This document shows positions 47,455 to 57,544 of a stretch of 64,000 nt of DNA, piece after piece. The translations under genes were made by a program, and so were the position numbers. Below the pieces are notes generated by a model, which searched no databases, was not told the origin of the DNA, and saw only the letters and a list, made by a program, of their open reading frames with translations. Source of the DNA: Leptolyngbya sp. PCC 6406 (GTDB lineage: Bacteria > Cyanobacteriota > Cyanobacteriia > Phormidesmidales > Phormidesmidaceae); assembly GCF_000332095.2 (NCBI RefSeq), contig NZ_KI913949.1, forward strand, positions 1,210,291 to 1,274,290, read 5' to 3'. Position 1 is the first letter of the stretch. Every line of letters starts with the position of its first letter.

Positions 47455-47760
47455 TAAGGCCACGCCTCCCCAATCTTCCATGACGAGGGCATAGCTACTG
47501 CCCAAGAGTTCTAAGCTCAAAGGCCGGACAATACCGGGAAAGGAGAGATTTTTCGCAATCTCATATTGATTGCGAAACTGCACCAGTTCGCCAAAGCTTG
47601 GATAGTCGCGTCGCAGCATCTTAATCACGACTGGATGCTTAGTCGCTATTTGTACGGCTCGATATACCGCTGTTCGAGAACCCAGATACACTTGTTCAAC
47701 AATGCTATAGCCGGAAATATCCGGGAATGAATGAGGTGTATGTGGGTTTAGAGATTTCAT
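47455..47760 (-). pseudogene. 5' fragment of giant Ser/Thr-His kinase: N-lobe of the Ser/Thr kinase
   Basis: The gene start is ATG 47760 (MKSLNPHTPHSFPDISGYSI); an in-frame ATG 47808 is also possible. The fragment reads through the kinase N-lobe: GYSIVEQVYLGSRTAVYRAV, the ATP-lysine in HPVVIKMLRRD, and LVMEDWGGVAL. It then enters the IS5 and stops after EGV at 47443. The three fragments, after removing both insertions and one copy of each duplication, total 5922 nt (1974 codons) from ATG 47808. The full protein would be one HstK-like hybrid sensor. Confidence 0.9.
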
Positions 47761-48070
47761 AGGTCGGGATGGGCGGCGCGAGCCCGAATCAGGTCGAAGT
47801 ATCTTCAATTAAGGTTCCCAATCGTTTGGACGATCGCACCGCACCATAAACGGATATGCCACAGGTTGGTCAGCAAAGCAGACCATATTTTTGGCCAAGG
47901 AGTATCTTCGGGACTATTACTCTGAAGGGGTGACCTCTCACTCCGGACGGCAGCCTCCACAGACCTTTGTCCGCTGCCTTAGGGATCTGCGGGTTAATAG
48001 TGTACCCGCAGATCCCTTATGCCCTCAGCCCTCGCAACACAGGGCTATTGGGGGCAGATTTATGCAACCG

Positions 48071-51000
48071 CTAGCTTTTGCTGGGGGGATGCTGGGCGAG
48101 GACGCGGGCTAGGTAGTGGCCCGTGTAGGAATGGGGATGGGCGGCCACTTCCTCCGGCGTGCCTTGGGTGATGATTTCACCCCCGCGATCGCCCCCTTCT
48201 GGTCCTAGGTCAATGATCCAATCAGCGCAGCGAATCACATCTAGATTGTGCTCAATGGTCAGCACTGAGTTGCCCTTATCCACCAGCCGCTGCACTACAT
48301 CCAGTAACTTGTGGACATCGTAGAAAGAGAGTCCGGTGGTGGGTTCATCAATCAGATACAGGGTCTTGCCTGTGGCGCGGCGGGCCAGTTCCGAGGCCAG
48401 CTTCATGCGCTGGGCTTCGCCACCAGAGAGGGTGGGGGCGGTTTGGCCTAGGCGCACGTAGCCCAGGCCCACATCCACCATGGTTTGTAGGCGGGCCGCA
48501 GCCTTGGGAATATTTTGGAAGAAGTCTAGGGCTTCCTCAGCGGTCATGTTCAGGACATCGGAGATGGTCTTGCCCTTGTATTTCACCTGGAGGGTTTCGC
48601 GGTTGTAGCGGGCTCCCTTGCAGACTTCGCACTGGACATAGACATCCGGCAGGAAGTTCATTTCAATGACATTCACGCCCTGACCGCCGCAGGCTTCGCA
48701 GCGGCCCCCCTTGACGTTGAAGGAGAATTGACCCGCTTTGTAACCTCGGGCCTTGGCCTCTACGGTGGTGGCGAAGAGGTCGCGGATGATGTCGAACAGC
48801 CCTGTGTAGGTGGCGGGGTTGGAACGGGGGGTGCGGCCAATGGGGGACTGGTCGATGACGATGGCCTTATCCAATGCCTTCAGGCCCGAGAGCTTTTCCA
48901 GATCCTGGGGGAAGGGCACCTTGCTGCCGAAGTGGTGGCGCAGGGCTCCATAGAGCAGGTCATTGACGAGGGTGGATTTGCCTGATCCTGACACTCCGGT
49001 GACGCACACCAGCTTGCCCAGGGGAATTTCCACATCCAGACCCTTGAGGTTGTTGCGGTTGGCCTGGTGTAGCTTGAGGACACGGCCATTGCCCGGTCGC
49101 CGTGCGGCGGGGGTCGGGATAGAGCGGCGGCGGGAGAGGTAGGCTCCGGTGAGGGAGTCTTGGGCCTCCAGCAAATCTTGGAGCTGGCCCTGGGCGACGA
49201 TGCGACCGCCGTGGACGCCTGCACCGGGGCCGATATCGACGAGGTGATCGGCGGCGCGGATGGTGTCTTCGTCGTGTTCGACGACGATTAACGTGTTGCC
49301 CAGATCCCGCAGGCGGTGGAGGGTGTGGAGCAGGCGATCATTGTCCCGTTGGTGGAGGCCAATGCTGGGCTCGTCTAGAACGTAGAGGACGCCGGTTAAG
49401 CCAGAACCGATCTGGGTGGCGAGGCGGATGCGCTGGGCTTCACCGCCGGAGAGGGTCATGGCGGTGCGGTGTAGGGTCAGATAATCCAGGCCCACATCCA
49501 GCATGAACTGGAGACGGGCACAAATTTCCTTCAGGACCAGATCGCCGATTTGCCGCTGGCGGGGGGATAGGAGGGGGGTATGGCCGTCGGCCCCCATCAG
49601 TTTTTTGATCCGGTCTAGGCATTCCCGAATGGAGACGCTGGTGAGGTCTTGAATGGTGTGGGGTCCGATGCGGACGGCTAGGGATTCCGGCTTTAGCCTT
49701 GCTCCATGGCAGACTTCACAGGGTTGATCCACGAGATACTTTTCTAGCTTTTGTTTGTAGGTGTCGGAGGTGGTTTCCCGATACTGGCGCTCCAGCATAG
49801 GTAGCACCCCTTCGTAGAGGCGTTGGTAGCCCTTGCCATCGCGGTATCGAGAGTCGGTTTCTACATAGATCTTCTCGTCGGACCCGTGAAGAACAATTTC
49901 CTGCTGCTCTGGGGTGAGGGTTTCCCAGCGGTCCTGGATTTCAAAGCCAAAGGCTTGGCCGACGCTGAACAGGAGAGAGAAGTAGTAGGTATTGTCCTTC
50001 TCGGACCAGGGCGCGATCGCGGCATAGACCGGCAGACTAGGATCCGGCACCACCAGATCCGCCGAGAAGGTGCGTAGGTTACCCAACCCATGGCAATGGG
50101 GGCAGGCTCCGTAGGGAGAATTAAAGGAAAACAGCCGAGGCGACAGTTCCTCCATCACCGCCCCATGCTCAGGACAGGCGAAGTTTTCTGAAAACACCAA
50201 TTCCTTCAGCTCTTGAGCCTCCGGCGGTTTCAACGTCTCCGACACCACAGCATAGGTGCCATTGCCCTCCGCCGCCATCGGCAGGCGATCGGAGAGGATG
50301 CCGGGATTCAGAGGCACCACCTTGGTCGTGGCTTTTGCGGTTGCGGCGGCAGCGGTGGCTGTACCCCCATTCCCCTGAGACGTACTGTCAGGGGTGGAAA
50401 TCACGTCAATGATGGCAATGCCTTCAGATCGCTTGAGGCAGGTTCCCAGGGAGTCCGCCAGTCGCTCCTGCAAGTCGTCCTTTTTCACCAAGCGATCCAC
50501 CACCACCTCGATGGTGTGGGCATGGTTTTTATCCAGCTCAATATTGTCGTTCAGGTCTACCACGTCGCCGTTAATGCGGACGCGGACAAACCCTTCCGCC
50601 GCCAGGGCAGACAGGAGTTTCTTGTGGGTACCCTTTTTGCCCCGCACCACCGGGGCTAGGATTTGAAAGCGGGTGCGATCGGGCAGGGCCATGATCCGGT
50701 CCAGCATCTGGTCAATGCTCTGGGGGGAAATAGCGCGATCGCAGTGGGGACAATGGGGCTCCCCCGCCCGTCCAAACAGGAGTCGCAGATAGTCATAGAT
50801 CTCCGTCACCGTCCCCACCGTAGAGCGGGGGTTGTGGGAGGTGGACTTTTGATCAATGGAAATGGCCGGACTTAGCCCCTCAATGGCATCCACATCGGGC
50901 TTGTCCACCTGGCCCAGGAACTGACGGGCATAGGCACTGAGGGATTCCACATAGCGCCGCTGGCCCTCAGCAAAAATCGTGTCAAAGGCCAGAGACGACT

Positions 51001-51169
51001 TGCCCGACCCAGAAACCCCGGTGAAGACAATAAGCTGATCCCGAGGCAGTTCTAGATCGACATTCTTGAGATTGTGCTGCCGCGCCCCGCGCACCTTAAT
51101 TAGGTTTTCCTCTGGCAGGTTCCCTACAGGCGACTGACCCTGGGTAGAACTAACAAGATTCGCAGCCAT
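48071..51169 (-). CDS. uvrA: UvrABC excinuclease subunit A
   Basis: I prefer ATG 51169 ([13 protein letters not shown]); an in-frame GTG 51274 gives an extra Pro-rich 35 residues. Both ABC modules are present (GVSGSGKSS and GVSGSGKST), signatures [14 protein letters not shown] and [14 protein letters not shown], and the zinc motifs [17 protein letters not shown] and [11 protein letters not shown]...CEVCKGARY. UvrA scans DNA for damage and loads UvrB. The protein is longer than the family norm mainly because of an Ala/Thr-rich low-complexity insertion around residues 285-325 ([19 protein letters not shown]). It is isolated on this strand. Confidence 0.95.
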   Translation of the reverse strand: MAANLVSSTQGQSPVGNLPEENLIKVRGARQHNLKNVDLELPRDQLIVFTGVSGSGKSSLAFDTIFAEGQRRYVESLSAYARQFLGQVDKPDVDAIEGLSPAISIDQKSTSHNPRSTVGTVTEIYDYLRLLFGRAGEPHCPHCDRAISPQSIDQMLDRIMALPDRTRFQILAPVVRGKKGTHKKLLSALAAEGFVRVRINGDVVDLNDNIELDKNHAHTIEVVVDRLVKKDDLQERLADSLGTCLKRSEGIAIIDVISTPDSTSQGNGGTATAAAATAKATTKVVPLNPGILSDRLPMAAEGNGTYAVVSETLKPPEAQELKELVFSENFACPEHGAVMEELSPRLFSFNSPYGACPHCHGLGNLRTFSADLVVPDPSLPVYAAIAPWSEKDNTYYFSLLFSVGQAFGFEIQDRWETLTPEQQEIVLHGSDEKIYVETDSRYRDGKGYQRLYEGVLPMLERQYRETTSDTYKQKLEKYLVDQPCEVCHGARLKPESLAVRIGPHTIQDLTSVSIRECLDRIKKLMGADGHTPLLSPRQRQIGDLVLKEICARLQFMLDVGLDYLTLHRTAMTLSGGEAQRIRLATQIGSGLTGVLYVLDEPSIGLHQRDNDRLLHTLHRLRDLGNTLIVVEHDEDTIRAADHLVDIGPGAGVHGGRIVAQGQLQDLLEAQDSLTGAYLSRRRSIPTPAARRPGNGRVLKLHQANRNNLKGLDVEIPLGKLVCVTGVSGSGKSTLVNDLLYGALRHHFGSKVPFPQDLEKLSGLKALDKAIVIDQSPIGRTPRSNPATYTGLFDIIRDLFATTVEAKARGYKAGQFSFNVKGGRCEACGGQGVNVIEMNFLPDVYVQCEVCKGARYNRETLQVKYKGKTISDVLNMTAEEALDFFQNIPKAAARLQTMVDVGLGYVRLGQTAPTLSGGEAQRMKLASELARRATGKTLYLIDEPTTGLSFYDVHKLLDVVQRLVDKGNSVLTIEHNLDVIRCADWIIDLGPEGGDRGGEIITQGTPEEVAAHPHSYTGHYLARVLAQHPPSKS

Positions 51170-51690
51170 AGTGTCAGGCGGTGTGGGCTCAGTCGGAGGA
51201 GGAGACTGGGGCATAGGGACAAAACCAGGGGCAGTGAAAACTGTTCTCGCTGCAATGGAATCCGGACCGGACACAGGCCAGACCTAAAACAGTTCTTAAC
51301 AATACTAACCTGTGGCTTTACTAACCTGTAGTTCTCGGCCCTATTGAGAATCCGGGGGAGTTATCCGCTACCTCAGCATGACCCCAATACAGACCGAATA
51401 TTGCCACCGGGCAGGGCAGATTTTGAGTGACCATACCTGAATTTCCTGCCAGGAGCCCAATATCGGGCAAGCACCCTACGGCTAGTTGCTCCTCCGGCGC
51501 AACCGACCCAACCCAAAATGTTGGGTAATGCCCGGAAGAAACAGAGGAAAGCCTGTCATTCCGAGCACAGGGAGGGATCCTGGTCTGGCTCACGGAGATC
51601 TGATCTCGACTTATGCTTCGCTGCCCATCCGCCAGGGAATAAATTGCCCTGGCTCATCGCAGAAGTCCGTTAAAGGAGACATCCTGCATT

Positions 51691-51796
51691 GGGCGCGGAA
51701 ACCGCGCCCCTACCCCATCACCCCATCACCCCTAAGCCCTTCGGGCAGGCTTCGCCCACACCCCATCACCCCATCACCCCATCACCCCAATACCCC
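51691..51796. repeat. hairpin plus octamer tandem repeat downstream of gloA
   Basis: GGGCGCGG-AAA-CCGCGCCC (51691-51709) is followed by units of CACCCCAT, clearest at 51758-51789, broken by GCCCTTCGGGCAGGC. It lies in the 630-bp uvrA-gloA spacer, in which no gene is seen. Confidence 0.75.
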
Positions 51797-51801
51797 CCCA
51801 C

Positions 51802-52233
51802 CTAGACCGTTTGGGCTACAGGCACTGCCTCTTGGCGGGCAGATCCTTGGCTACCGAGCTGGATCAGTTCTACCTTGTAACCGTCAGGATCACTCACAAA
51901 GGCAATGACGGTACTGCCATGCTTCATCGGGCCAGGTTCTCGGACCACCTGACCGCCCTGGGCCTTGATCCTGTCGCAGGTGGCGTAGATATCATCTACA
52001 CCAATGGCAATGTGGCCATAGCCTTCCCCCAGGTCATAGTGGTCCGTGTCCCAGTTGTAGGTCAGCTCCAGCACCGTATGGTCCGCCTCATCCCCATAGC
52101 CGACAAAAGCCAAGGTAAACTTGCCGCCGGGATAGTCCTTCTGGCGCAGCAGTTTCATCCCCAGCACCTCGCAGTAGAACCTGAGAGCAGCGTCGAGATT
52201 TCCCACCCGTAGCATGGTGTGCAGTAGTCGCAT
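51802..52233 (-). CDS. gloA: lactoylglutathione lyase (glyoxalase I)
   Basis: The start is ATG 52233 ([20 protein letters not shown]), the standard GloA N-terminus; ATG 52251 and TTG-type upstream starts are possible. The four metal ligands of a Ni/Zn glyoxalase I are present: H in MRLLHTML, E in [11 protein letters not shown] in GYGHIAIGV, and E in YKVELIQLG. It isomerises the hemithioacetal of methylglyoxal and glutathione to S-lactoylglutathione. Residues after about 129 are a Gln/Ala-rich tail ([17 protein letters not shown]). It is divergent from glcE. Confidence 0.93.
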   Translation of the reverse strand: MRLLHTMLRVGNLDAALRFYCEVLGMKLLRQKDYPGGKFTLAFVGYGDEADHTVLELTYNWDTDHYDLGEGYGHIAIGVDDIYATCDRIKAQGGQVVREPGPMKHGSTVIAFVSDPDGYKVELIQLGSQGSARQEAVPVAQTV

Positions 52234-52361
52234 CGTGTCTCCTTTTGCCATGACTGTCTGCACTTCAGTATAGAAAAGCCCAGGGGGAAGTGAGGTGGGG
52301 CCAGTCAAGGGCCGTCATAAGCCGTCGTAAACTGAAGGATGGCGTTGGTACAGAGGGCAAC

Positions 52362-53693
52362 ATGGGGACAATCGCACAGCAGGTTGCGGCTCTGCTGGGG
52401 GAAACAGCGACTCAACCCTGGGAGGCAGTGGACCCTGACCTGCGCCAGCGCCTCACTGCTACCCTGCGGCCTGACCGAGCAGGACGCATCACCCCCCCCC
52501 ATTGCATCGCCCAGCCTGCCACCCTTGAAGAACTGGCGGAACTCATGACCTGTGCCCATCGGGAGGGCTGGCGGATCCTGCCCTGTGGCCACGGCACCAA
52601 GGTGGCCTGGGGCGGTCTGGTAGCCGGGGTAGATCTGGTGGTGAGCACTACCCGCCTCAATCGAGTGGTGGACCATGCCATCGGCGATCTGACTGTAACC
52701 GTGGAAGCAGGTCTGCCCTTTGCCCAGTTGCAAACCCAACTGGCCCAGACCGGACAATCCCTGGGACTAGATCCCGCCTATCCGCACCGGGCTACCTTGG
52801 GGGGCATCATCGCGACAGCGGATACGGGAGCCCTGCGCCAGCGCTACGGCGGGGTTCGGGACCGGGTTATCGGTATCACCCTAGTGCGCCATGATGGGCA
52901 AATTGCCAAGGCTGGGGGCCGGGTAGTGAAAAATGTGGCGGGCTACGATCTGATGAAGTTAATGACGGGATCCTACGGCACCCTGGGCATTGTGGGACAG
53001 GCCACTCTCCGCACCTATCCCCAACCCGAGGCATCTCAAACCGTTCTACTAGCGGGGGCCGACACCACCATCGGTGACCTAATGGCAGCGGTGCGGCGAT
53101 CGCCCCTTACTCCCGTGGCCATGGATCTGTTGTCCCCCAGCTTGCTAGCGGCCACTGGAACTGACCTTGCCGATACCGGCACCTACGGCCTTGCCCTACA
53201 ATTTCAAGCCATTGCCGCTGGGGTGGCGGAACAAGCTCAGGTCTTAACTGCCCTGGCAGGGGATCGGGGGATCTCTGGAAACATCCTGACCGCTGGCACT
53301 GATACAGCCTTTTGGACCCAAATCCAAACCGAGATATGTCCCCAGACAGAACCGGGACTGCTTCTGAAGGTGGGCATTTCTCCCGCTGACGCCTTGGCCC
53401 TGATGGCATGGCTCACCACCCACCTACCACCGGGTTGGCGGGGCCGTCTCCACGCCAGCAGTGGCATTGGCCAGCTTGGGATGTTGCCATTTCCCACAGC
53501 CCGAGAGACTCTGGAGCAACTGCGGAGCTTTTGCCAGAGGCATGGCGGCTACTGTGTCCTGCTCAAAGCGCCCCCAGCGGTGAAACAGGACTTTGACGCC
53601 TGGGGACTGAGTGTTGATAGCCGCCGTCTGATGGCGCTGCTCCAGGCCCAATTTGACCCCCAGGGTCGCCTCAGTCCAGGCCGCTGGGGGTAG
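52362..53693 (+). CDS. glcE: FAD-binding oxidoreductase, glycolate dehydrogenase GlcE-like
   Basis: I start at ATG 52362 (MGTIAQQVAALLGETATQPW); the upstream in-frame ATG at 52290-range is improbable since it runs into the gloA region. The PCMH-type FAD-binding domain shows PCGHGTKVAWGG, LTVTVEAGLPFAQLQTQL and TLGGIIATADTGALRQRYGG, with GGRVVKNVAGYDLMKLMTGS, the pattern of GlcE. GlcDEF oxidise glycolate from photorespiration; a GlcE subunit needs GlcD and GlcF, not in this window. An aminotransferase of the same pathway is at 21997. It faces gloA across about 130 bp. Confidence 0.85.
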   Translation: MGTIAQQVAALLGETATQPWEAVDPDLRQRLTATLRPDRAGRITPPHCIAQPATLEELAELMTCAHREGWRILPCGHGTKVAWGGLVAGVDLVVSTTRLNRVVDHAIGDLTVTVEAGLPFAQLQTQLAQTGQSLGLDPAYPHRATLGGIIATADTGALRQRYGGVRDRVIGITLVRHDGQIAKAGGRVVKNVAGYDLMKLMTGSYGTLGIVGQATLRTYPQPEASQTVLLAGADTTIGDLMAAVRRSPLTPVAMDLLSPSLLAATGTDLADTGTYGLALQFQAIAAGVAEQAQVLTALAGDRGISGNILTAGTDTAFWTQIQTEICPQTEPGLLLKVGISPADALALMAWLTTHLPPGWRGRLHASSGIGQLGMLPFPTARETLEQLRSFCQRHGGYCVLLKAPPAVKQDFDAWGLSVDSRRLMALLQAQFDPQGRLSPGRWG

Positions 53694-53903
53694 ATCGATG
53701 CGGGAATTTCTGTATCCTTTGCTAGCTGGCAAGTGATATAAAATCCGCGCTTAAAATCCGCGCTAAGGCTAACGCTAGGGCGGAGCCTGCCCGGAGGGCA
53801 TAGGATGGTTGCCCAGTGGGTGGGGGACCAAAGTTGGCCAGGGAGACGAGTGGCCAGTGAAGCGGGATGGCACAATGAGCCTTGGTATTGAATCAATGGC
53901 GGC

Positions 53904-54251
53904 ATGACTTCACAAATCACCTTCAATTTGCTCCAGGGCTCAGTTCGGTTTAGCTTCTCCCCAGAGGTGGCCCAGGGGCTCAAGCAGTCCCTGGGGGATC
54001 TCATGGCTTCTCTAAAAGCGATCGCAGATCGTACCGCCAGTGGTGGGCGGCGATCACCGGAGCCCTCCTTGGAATATCAACACGCTGGGGAGATCTTTCT
54101 GGAGGTCTTCTGTAACCCCAATATTTGGCCCAACCCCTTTGCGGCTAAACTGCTGATCACTGTGCGGGATGATCGCATTCGGCTAACCACCGAGGCTGAA
54201 CTGCCGCGTATTCTAGAGGATGTCAATCAGTACCTAGAGACCGTGGCCTAA
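53904..54251 (+). CDS. conserved hypothetical protein, 115 aa
   Basis: Starting at ATG 53904, the product has no signal peptide, membrane segment or known motif. The pattern FEVFCNPNIWPNPFAAKLLI-like (here LEVFCNPNIWPNPFAAK) and VRDDRIRLTTEAELPRILED suggests a small alpha/beta protein. I recognise it only as a cyanobacterial short conserved-looking gene; no function is offered. It opens a series of three short plus-strand genes (53904, 54414, 54841). Confidence 0.65.
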   Translation: MTSQITFNLLQGSVRFSFSPEVAQGLKQSLGDLMASLKAIADRTASGGRRSPEPSLEYQHAGEIFLEVFCNPNIWPNPFAAKLLITVRDDRIRLTTEAELPRILEDVNQYLETVA

Positions 54252-54289
54252 GCGCCTTGAGGAGACGGGTTAGAATCGGAGACGTAGCT

Positions 54290-54355
54290 GGTGAGACTCG
54301 GGCCGCAGGGGGAATTATCTATCCCCTCGGTTAACACCTATGGGTTAGTCTCGCC
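54290..54355 (+). ncRNA. structured leader or small RNA candidate, unassigned
   Basis: GGTGAGACT (54290-54298) can pair with AGTCTCGCC (54347-54355; one G-U), closing about 48 nt that include a second hairpin, AGGGG (54307-54311) with CCCCT (54323-54327). It lies in the 162-bp gap between the hypothetical genes at 53904 and 54414. It does not match any known riboswitch I recall. Low confidence. Confidence 0.3.
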
Positions 54356-54413
54356 TATGCTCCTTTTCGTCTGCTCATTATTCTGTTGTTGGCATAGCTA
54401 AGCCGCATTCACC

Positions 54414-54797
54414 ATGAACCCAGATACTCTGACTCAGACGATTCAAAAAAGCTTCCGCGTCACCCTAGGTGCAACAGCATCGTTGTTGGAGGCGCTCAAG
54501 GATCCCCAGGGATCCCAGGCTAGGTTTGCTGAGATTGGTAGCGATGTCGATAGGCTAACCGAGGAACTAGAGTCCCGAGGGGTTGCCACCGAGCGGGAAG
54601 CCCGAGAATTGGTGGATAGCCTGATGACTCAGGTGCCCAATCCTTTCAACCCCACCCCTGCCTCTGATGCTACGGTGGATACTATTGCGACGCCGATTGT
54701 GGACCCATCGGTCCAGATGGATCTCGCCCTTTTGACCCAGGAATTGGCTACTCTCCGGCAGGAAATTGATGCCCTGCGGGGCTTCCCCCAGAACTAG
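54414..54797 (+). CDS. conserved hypothetical protein, 127 aa
   Basis: The product starts at ATG 54414 and looks largely helical: TQTIQKSFRVTLGATASLLE, EIGSDVDRLTEELESRGVAT, and a C-terminal helix LALLTQELATLRQEIDALRG. A Pro/Thr-rich hinge (about 80-105) separates them. The pattern recalls phasin-like or membrane-associated helical proteins, but I cannot assign a family. It is close to the next gene (43 bp) and may be co-transcribed. Confidence 0.65.
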   Translation: MNPDTLTQTIQKSFRVTLGATASLLEALKDPQGSQARFAEIGSDVDRLTEELESRGVATEREARELVDSLMTQVPNPFNPTPASDATVDTIATPIVDPSVQMDLALLTQELATLRQEIDALRGFPQN

Positions 54798-54840
54798 GGG
54801 CGATCTGCGTTGGCCCATGGCTGATTGAGCGTTGAGTGCA

Positions 54841-55173
54841 ATGGCTGAACCAATTCCCCCCATTACCCTGCCTCCACCTGAGGATCCTTTGCAAGAGGGA
54901 GAATGGCTCCAGGCGACCCTACATCGGTGGCTTGATCAGGAGTTCATCCCCGAAGCGGTGAATGGAGAGATTGCGGCGCGGGCTGCCCAGGTTTTTGTCC
55001 GACAACGCATGGAGGGGGAAAATGACTTGGGTTCTCTGGTGGTGGCCATTGTCATGGAAATGCAGGGGTTTGACTTTTCCCAGAGCTTCTATGGCGAATT
55101 TGCGATCGCAAATGCTGTCAGCGATCTCCTCCTCGATAGTCTAGGGATTGATCGCTGTTGTGGTGCAGGCTAA
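54841..55173 (+). CDS. conserved hypothetical protein, 110 aa
   Basis: The start is ATG 54841 (MAEPIPPITLPPPEDPLQEG) rather than TTG 54832. The protein is acidic, with a Pro-rich N-terminus and helical core (LQATLHRWLDQEFIPEAVN, AARAAQVFVRQRMEGENDLG), ending in a CC pair (RCCGAG). I recognise no domain; by resemblance in composition it may be a conserved cyanobacterial protein. The following gene is convergent. Confidence 0.6.
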   Translation: MAEPIPPITLPPPEDPLQEGEWLQATLHRWLDQEFIPEAVNGEIAARAAQVFVRQRMEGENDLGSLVVAIVMEMQGFDFSQSFYGEFAIANAVSDLLLDSLGIDRCCGAG

Positions 55174-55199
55174 GGGGCACGAACTAATCGGGCGAATTC

Positions 55200-55481
55200 C
55201 TAACTAGCCGCCACATCCACCACTGGTCCTTCCTCCGCCACCGTATTTACCCCCTGGGGTCGCCGCCGCACCTTCTCCCCAATCAGTTGGCTCAGTTCTG
55301 TCAGCATCAGGGTTGCCAACAGACCATCATCAATCCAGCCCACGATGGGAAATACATCGGGGATCAGGTCCACTGGGCTGATGAGATACAGCATCGTGGC
55401 ACCAATGACCAGCCAACGGTACTGGGGATGGCGAATGAAGCGCCGGTAACCTTGGTAAAACGCCTGGATGAGATACTTCAT
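55200..55481 (-). CDS. DUF1232 (YkvA-like) membrane protein
   Basis: I start at ATG 55481 (MKYLIQAFYQGYRRFIRHPQ); an upstream in-frame start at 55634 would give a poorly conserved extension that overlaps lnt. Residues 25-60 hold the DUF1232 signature YLISPVDLIPDVFPIVGWID with a membrane helix on either side. Such proteins are small integral membrane proteins of unknown function. The C-terminus (RRRPQGVNTVAEEGPVVDVA) is soluble. It is divergent from lnt by 120 bp. Confidence 0.8.
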   Translation of the reverse strand: MKYLIQAFYQGYRRFIRHPQYRWLVIGATMLYLISPVDLIPDVFPIVGWIDDGLLATLMLTELSQLIGEKVRRRPQGVNTVAEEGPVVDVAAS

Positions 55482-55601
55482 GGGGAGAACCCTAGTCCTG
55501 TACATGTCTCCATCATCATGACGAAGGTGGGGAACAAGCCCCAGGGCGAAAACCGCCCTTAGGGTTCGCAAAGGCCGATATCCCAGCGGGTTTTTCCCAC
55601 C

Positions 55602-57251
55602 ATGGTTGTACAATCCGCCCTCAACCGTCCCCACCTGCCCCGGTCTTGGCGATCGCCGCTGACGGTCATCCTGGGGGGCATCGCCATGGGTCTGTGCCCT
55701 GCTCCGGTGAATGTCTGGCCCCTAGCCTGGGTGGCCCTCGTGCCTCTGTGGCTAACGGTGGCCAATCCGTCCAAATTCACCTCTCCAGGATGGGCCTTTC
55801 GTCAGGGGCTCTGGTGGAGCCTCACTTACCATGGCATTGTCCTGTCCTGGATTACGGCTCTCCATCCCTTGATGTGGCTGGGGGTACCCTGGCTGGGCAG
55901 TATTGCGATCGCGGCCTTTGCCTGGAGCTTTATCACCCTACTGGGGGGCGTCACCTTTGGGGCCTGGGCCGGGTTAATGCACTGGGCTGGTGCCCGGTGG
56001 TCCCTCAATGCCCTCCAGCGACTAGTGCTGGGGACTGCCCTGTGGTGCGCCCTAGAAACCTTGCTGAGTTGGGGGCCGCTCTACTGGCCCTCCCTGTCCT
56101 ACACCCAGAGCCCAACCAATAGCTGGATTTTGCACCTGGGTCAGCTCTCGGGGCCGATGACGGTGACGGCAGCGATTGTGCTGGTAAATGGCTGCTGGGC
56201 TGAAGCTTGGATGGCCCAACGGCGGGGGCGATCGATCGGATCCCCTGCCCACCCAGCCCGACGGCCCCTTTCCCCTTGGGCGGGGATCGGGCTGGGGCTG
56301 TGGCTCGGGTTCCATAGCTTGGGGGCAGGGCTGATGTCCCTGGCCCCGGCAGATAGCGCCGAACAGGGGCTGACGCTGGGCTTAATTCAGGGGAATGTCC
56401 CGACCCGCATCAAGCTCACCCCCGAAGGAATGCGTCGGGCCTCACGGGGCTATGCGGAGGGCTATCGCGCCCTAGTGGCCCAGGGTGCAGAAGCGGTCCT
56501 CACCCCAGAGGGGGCGATCCCGGAGGTATGGCTGGACCACACCCAACGCCAAAGCCCGATTTATCAGGCGGTGGCGGAACTGGGACGGGTGCTGTGGCTG
56601 GGCACCTTTCGCCCCGTAGAAACTCCCCTGGGGCGCAGCCTCACCCAGAGTCTCGTGACCCTAGATGGCAATGCCCAGGTCATAAGCCAGTACGACAAGG
56701 TCAAGCTGGTGCCTCTGGGGGAATACATCCCCTTTCCGGCAGTGTTAGGGCGGATCATTTCCCGGCTCTCCCCCCTGGAGGGCAGTCTCTACCCTGGAGC
56801 CCTACCCACGGGGCTGGAAACTCCCTTTGGCAGAGCCATTGTAGGGATTTGCTACGAGTCAGCCTACAGTGACCTGTTCCGGCGACAGGCGGTCCGAGGC
56901 GGGGAATGGATCATGACCGCCTCGAACAATGATCCCTACCCGCCTCGGATGATGCTCCAGCACCATGCCCAGGATGTGATGCGGGCCATTGAGACCGATC
57001 GCTGGGCGCTGCGGGTGACCAATACAGGAATTTCCGGTGTGGTTACCCCCCGAGGGGAAACCCGGTGGCTGGCCCCTCACCATGAGTACGTCACCCATCT
57101 AGAGCAAATTTACCGCCGCCGCACCCAGACCCTCTATGTCCGCTGGGGAGATTGGCTCACCCCTTTGCTGCTAGGGCTGGCCGCGATCTCGCTCTTCACT
57201 CGCCCCATTTACCCCCCCATTTCCCCTTTGCATTCCCAAAGCCGGGAATAA
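55602..57251 (+). CDS. lnt: apolipoprotein N-acyltransferase
   Basis: The 549-residue membrane enzyme starts at ATG 55602. An N-terminal polytopic region (about 20-250) precedes a periplasmic nitrilase domain with the catalytic triad E303 (LTPEGAIPEVW), K366 (QYDKVKLVPLGEYIPFP) and C417 (VGICYESAYSD). It N-acylates the diacylglyceryl-cysteine of lipoproteins, finishing their maturation. A C-terminal hydrophobic helix follows (LLLGLAAISLF). In this window its substrates would include the ZnuA lipoprotein. No other lipoprotein-maturation gene is adjacent. Confidence 0.9.
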   Translation: MVVQSALNRPHLPRSWRSPLTVILGGIAMGLCPAPVNVWPLAWVALVPLWLTVANPSKFTSPGWAFRQGLWWSLTYHGIVLSWITALHPLMWLGVPWLGSIAIAAFAWSFITLLGGVTFGAWAGLMHWAGARWSLNALQRLVLGTALWCALETLLSWGPLYWPSLSYTQSPTNSWILHLGQLSGPMTVTAAIVLVNGCWAEAWMAQRRGRSIGSPAHPARRPLSPWAGIGLGLWLGFHSLGAGLMSLAPADSAEQGLTLGLIQGNVPTRIKLTPEGMRRASRGYAEGYRALVAQGAEAVLTPEGAIPEVWLDHTQRQSPIYQAVAELGRVLWLGTFRPVETPLGRSLTQSLVTLDGNAQVISQYDKVKLVPLGEYIPFPAVLGRIISRLSPLEGSLYPGALPTGLETPFGRAIVGICYESAYSDLFRRQAVRGGEWIMTASNNDPYPPRMMLQHHAQDVMRAIETDRWALRVTNTGISGVVTPRGETRWLAPHHEYVTHLEQIYRRRTQTLYVRWGDWLTPLLLGLAAISLFTRPIYPPISPLHSQSRE

Positions 57252-57430
57252 AACCGTGGGATCACCTGAAGACTAGGGATCACAACCATAAAGTTTGATT
57301 TAATTCCCAAGAGATTCAGCATTTACACTGAGACTTTCCGGGATTGTAGCCACACCCGGTGTTAAGGGTGTTAGGGGGCGATTCGCGATCGCGCATTCGG
57401 GGGACTATATTGCTGGGGCAAGAACTCCGT

Positions 57431-57463
57431 AATATTACTGGAATACTACCGGAATATTACTGG
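57431..57463. repeat. 11-bp tandem repeat, three copies
   Basis: AATATTACTGG, AATACTACCGG and AATATTACTGG lie head to tail. A second 11-bp triplet is at 57545-57577. Together they occupy the spacer before a small hypothetical gene. Confidence 0.8.
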
Positions 57464-57544
57464 CGCAACAGCCGCCAGATTCTCAGGACCAGCGCTACGG
57501 CATGAGTCGCCCATATCAGTCCTCACTGAACGGCTCCATTGTGG

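Noticed and set aside
54290-54355. Assignment as a glnA-type glutamine riboswitch
   Set aside because: The expected conserved blocks were not found; only the secondary-structure candidate is kept.
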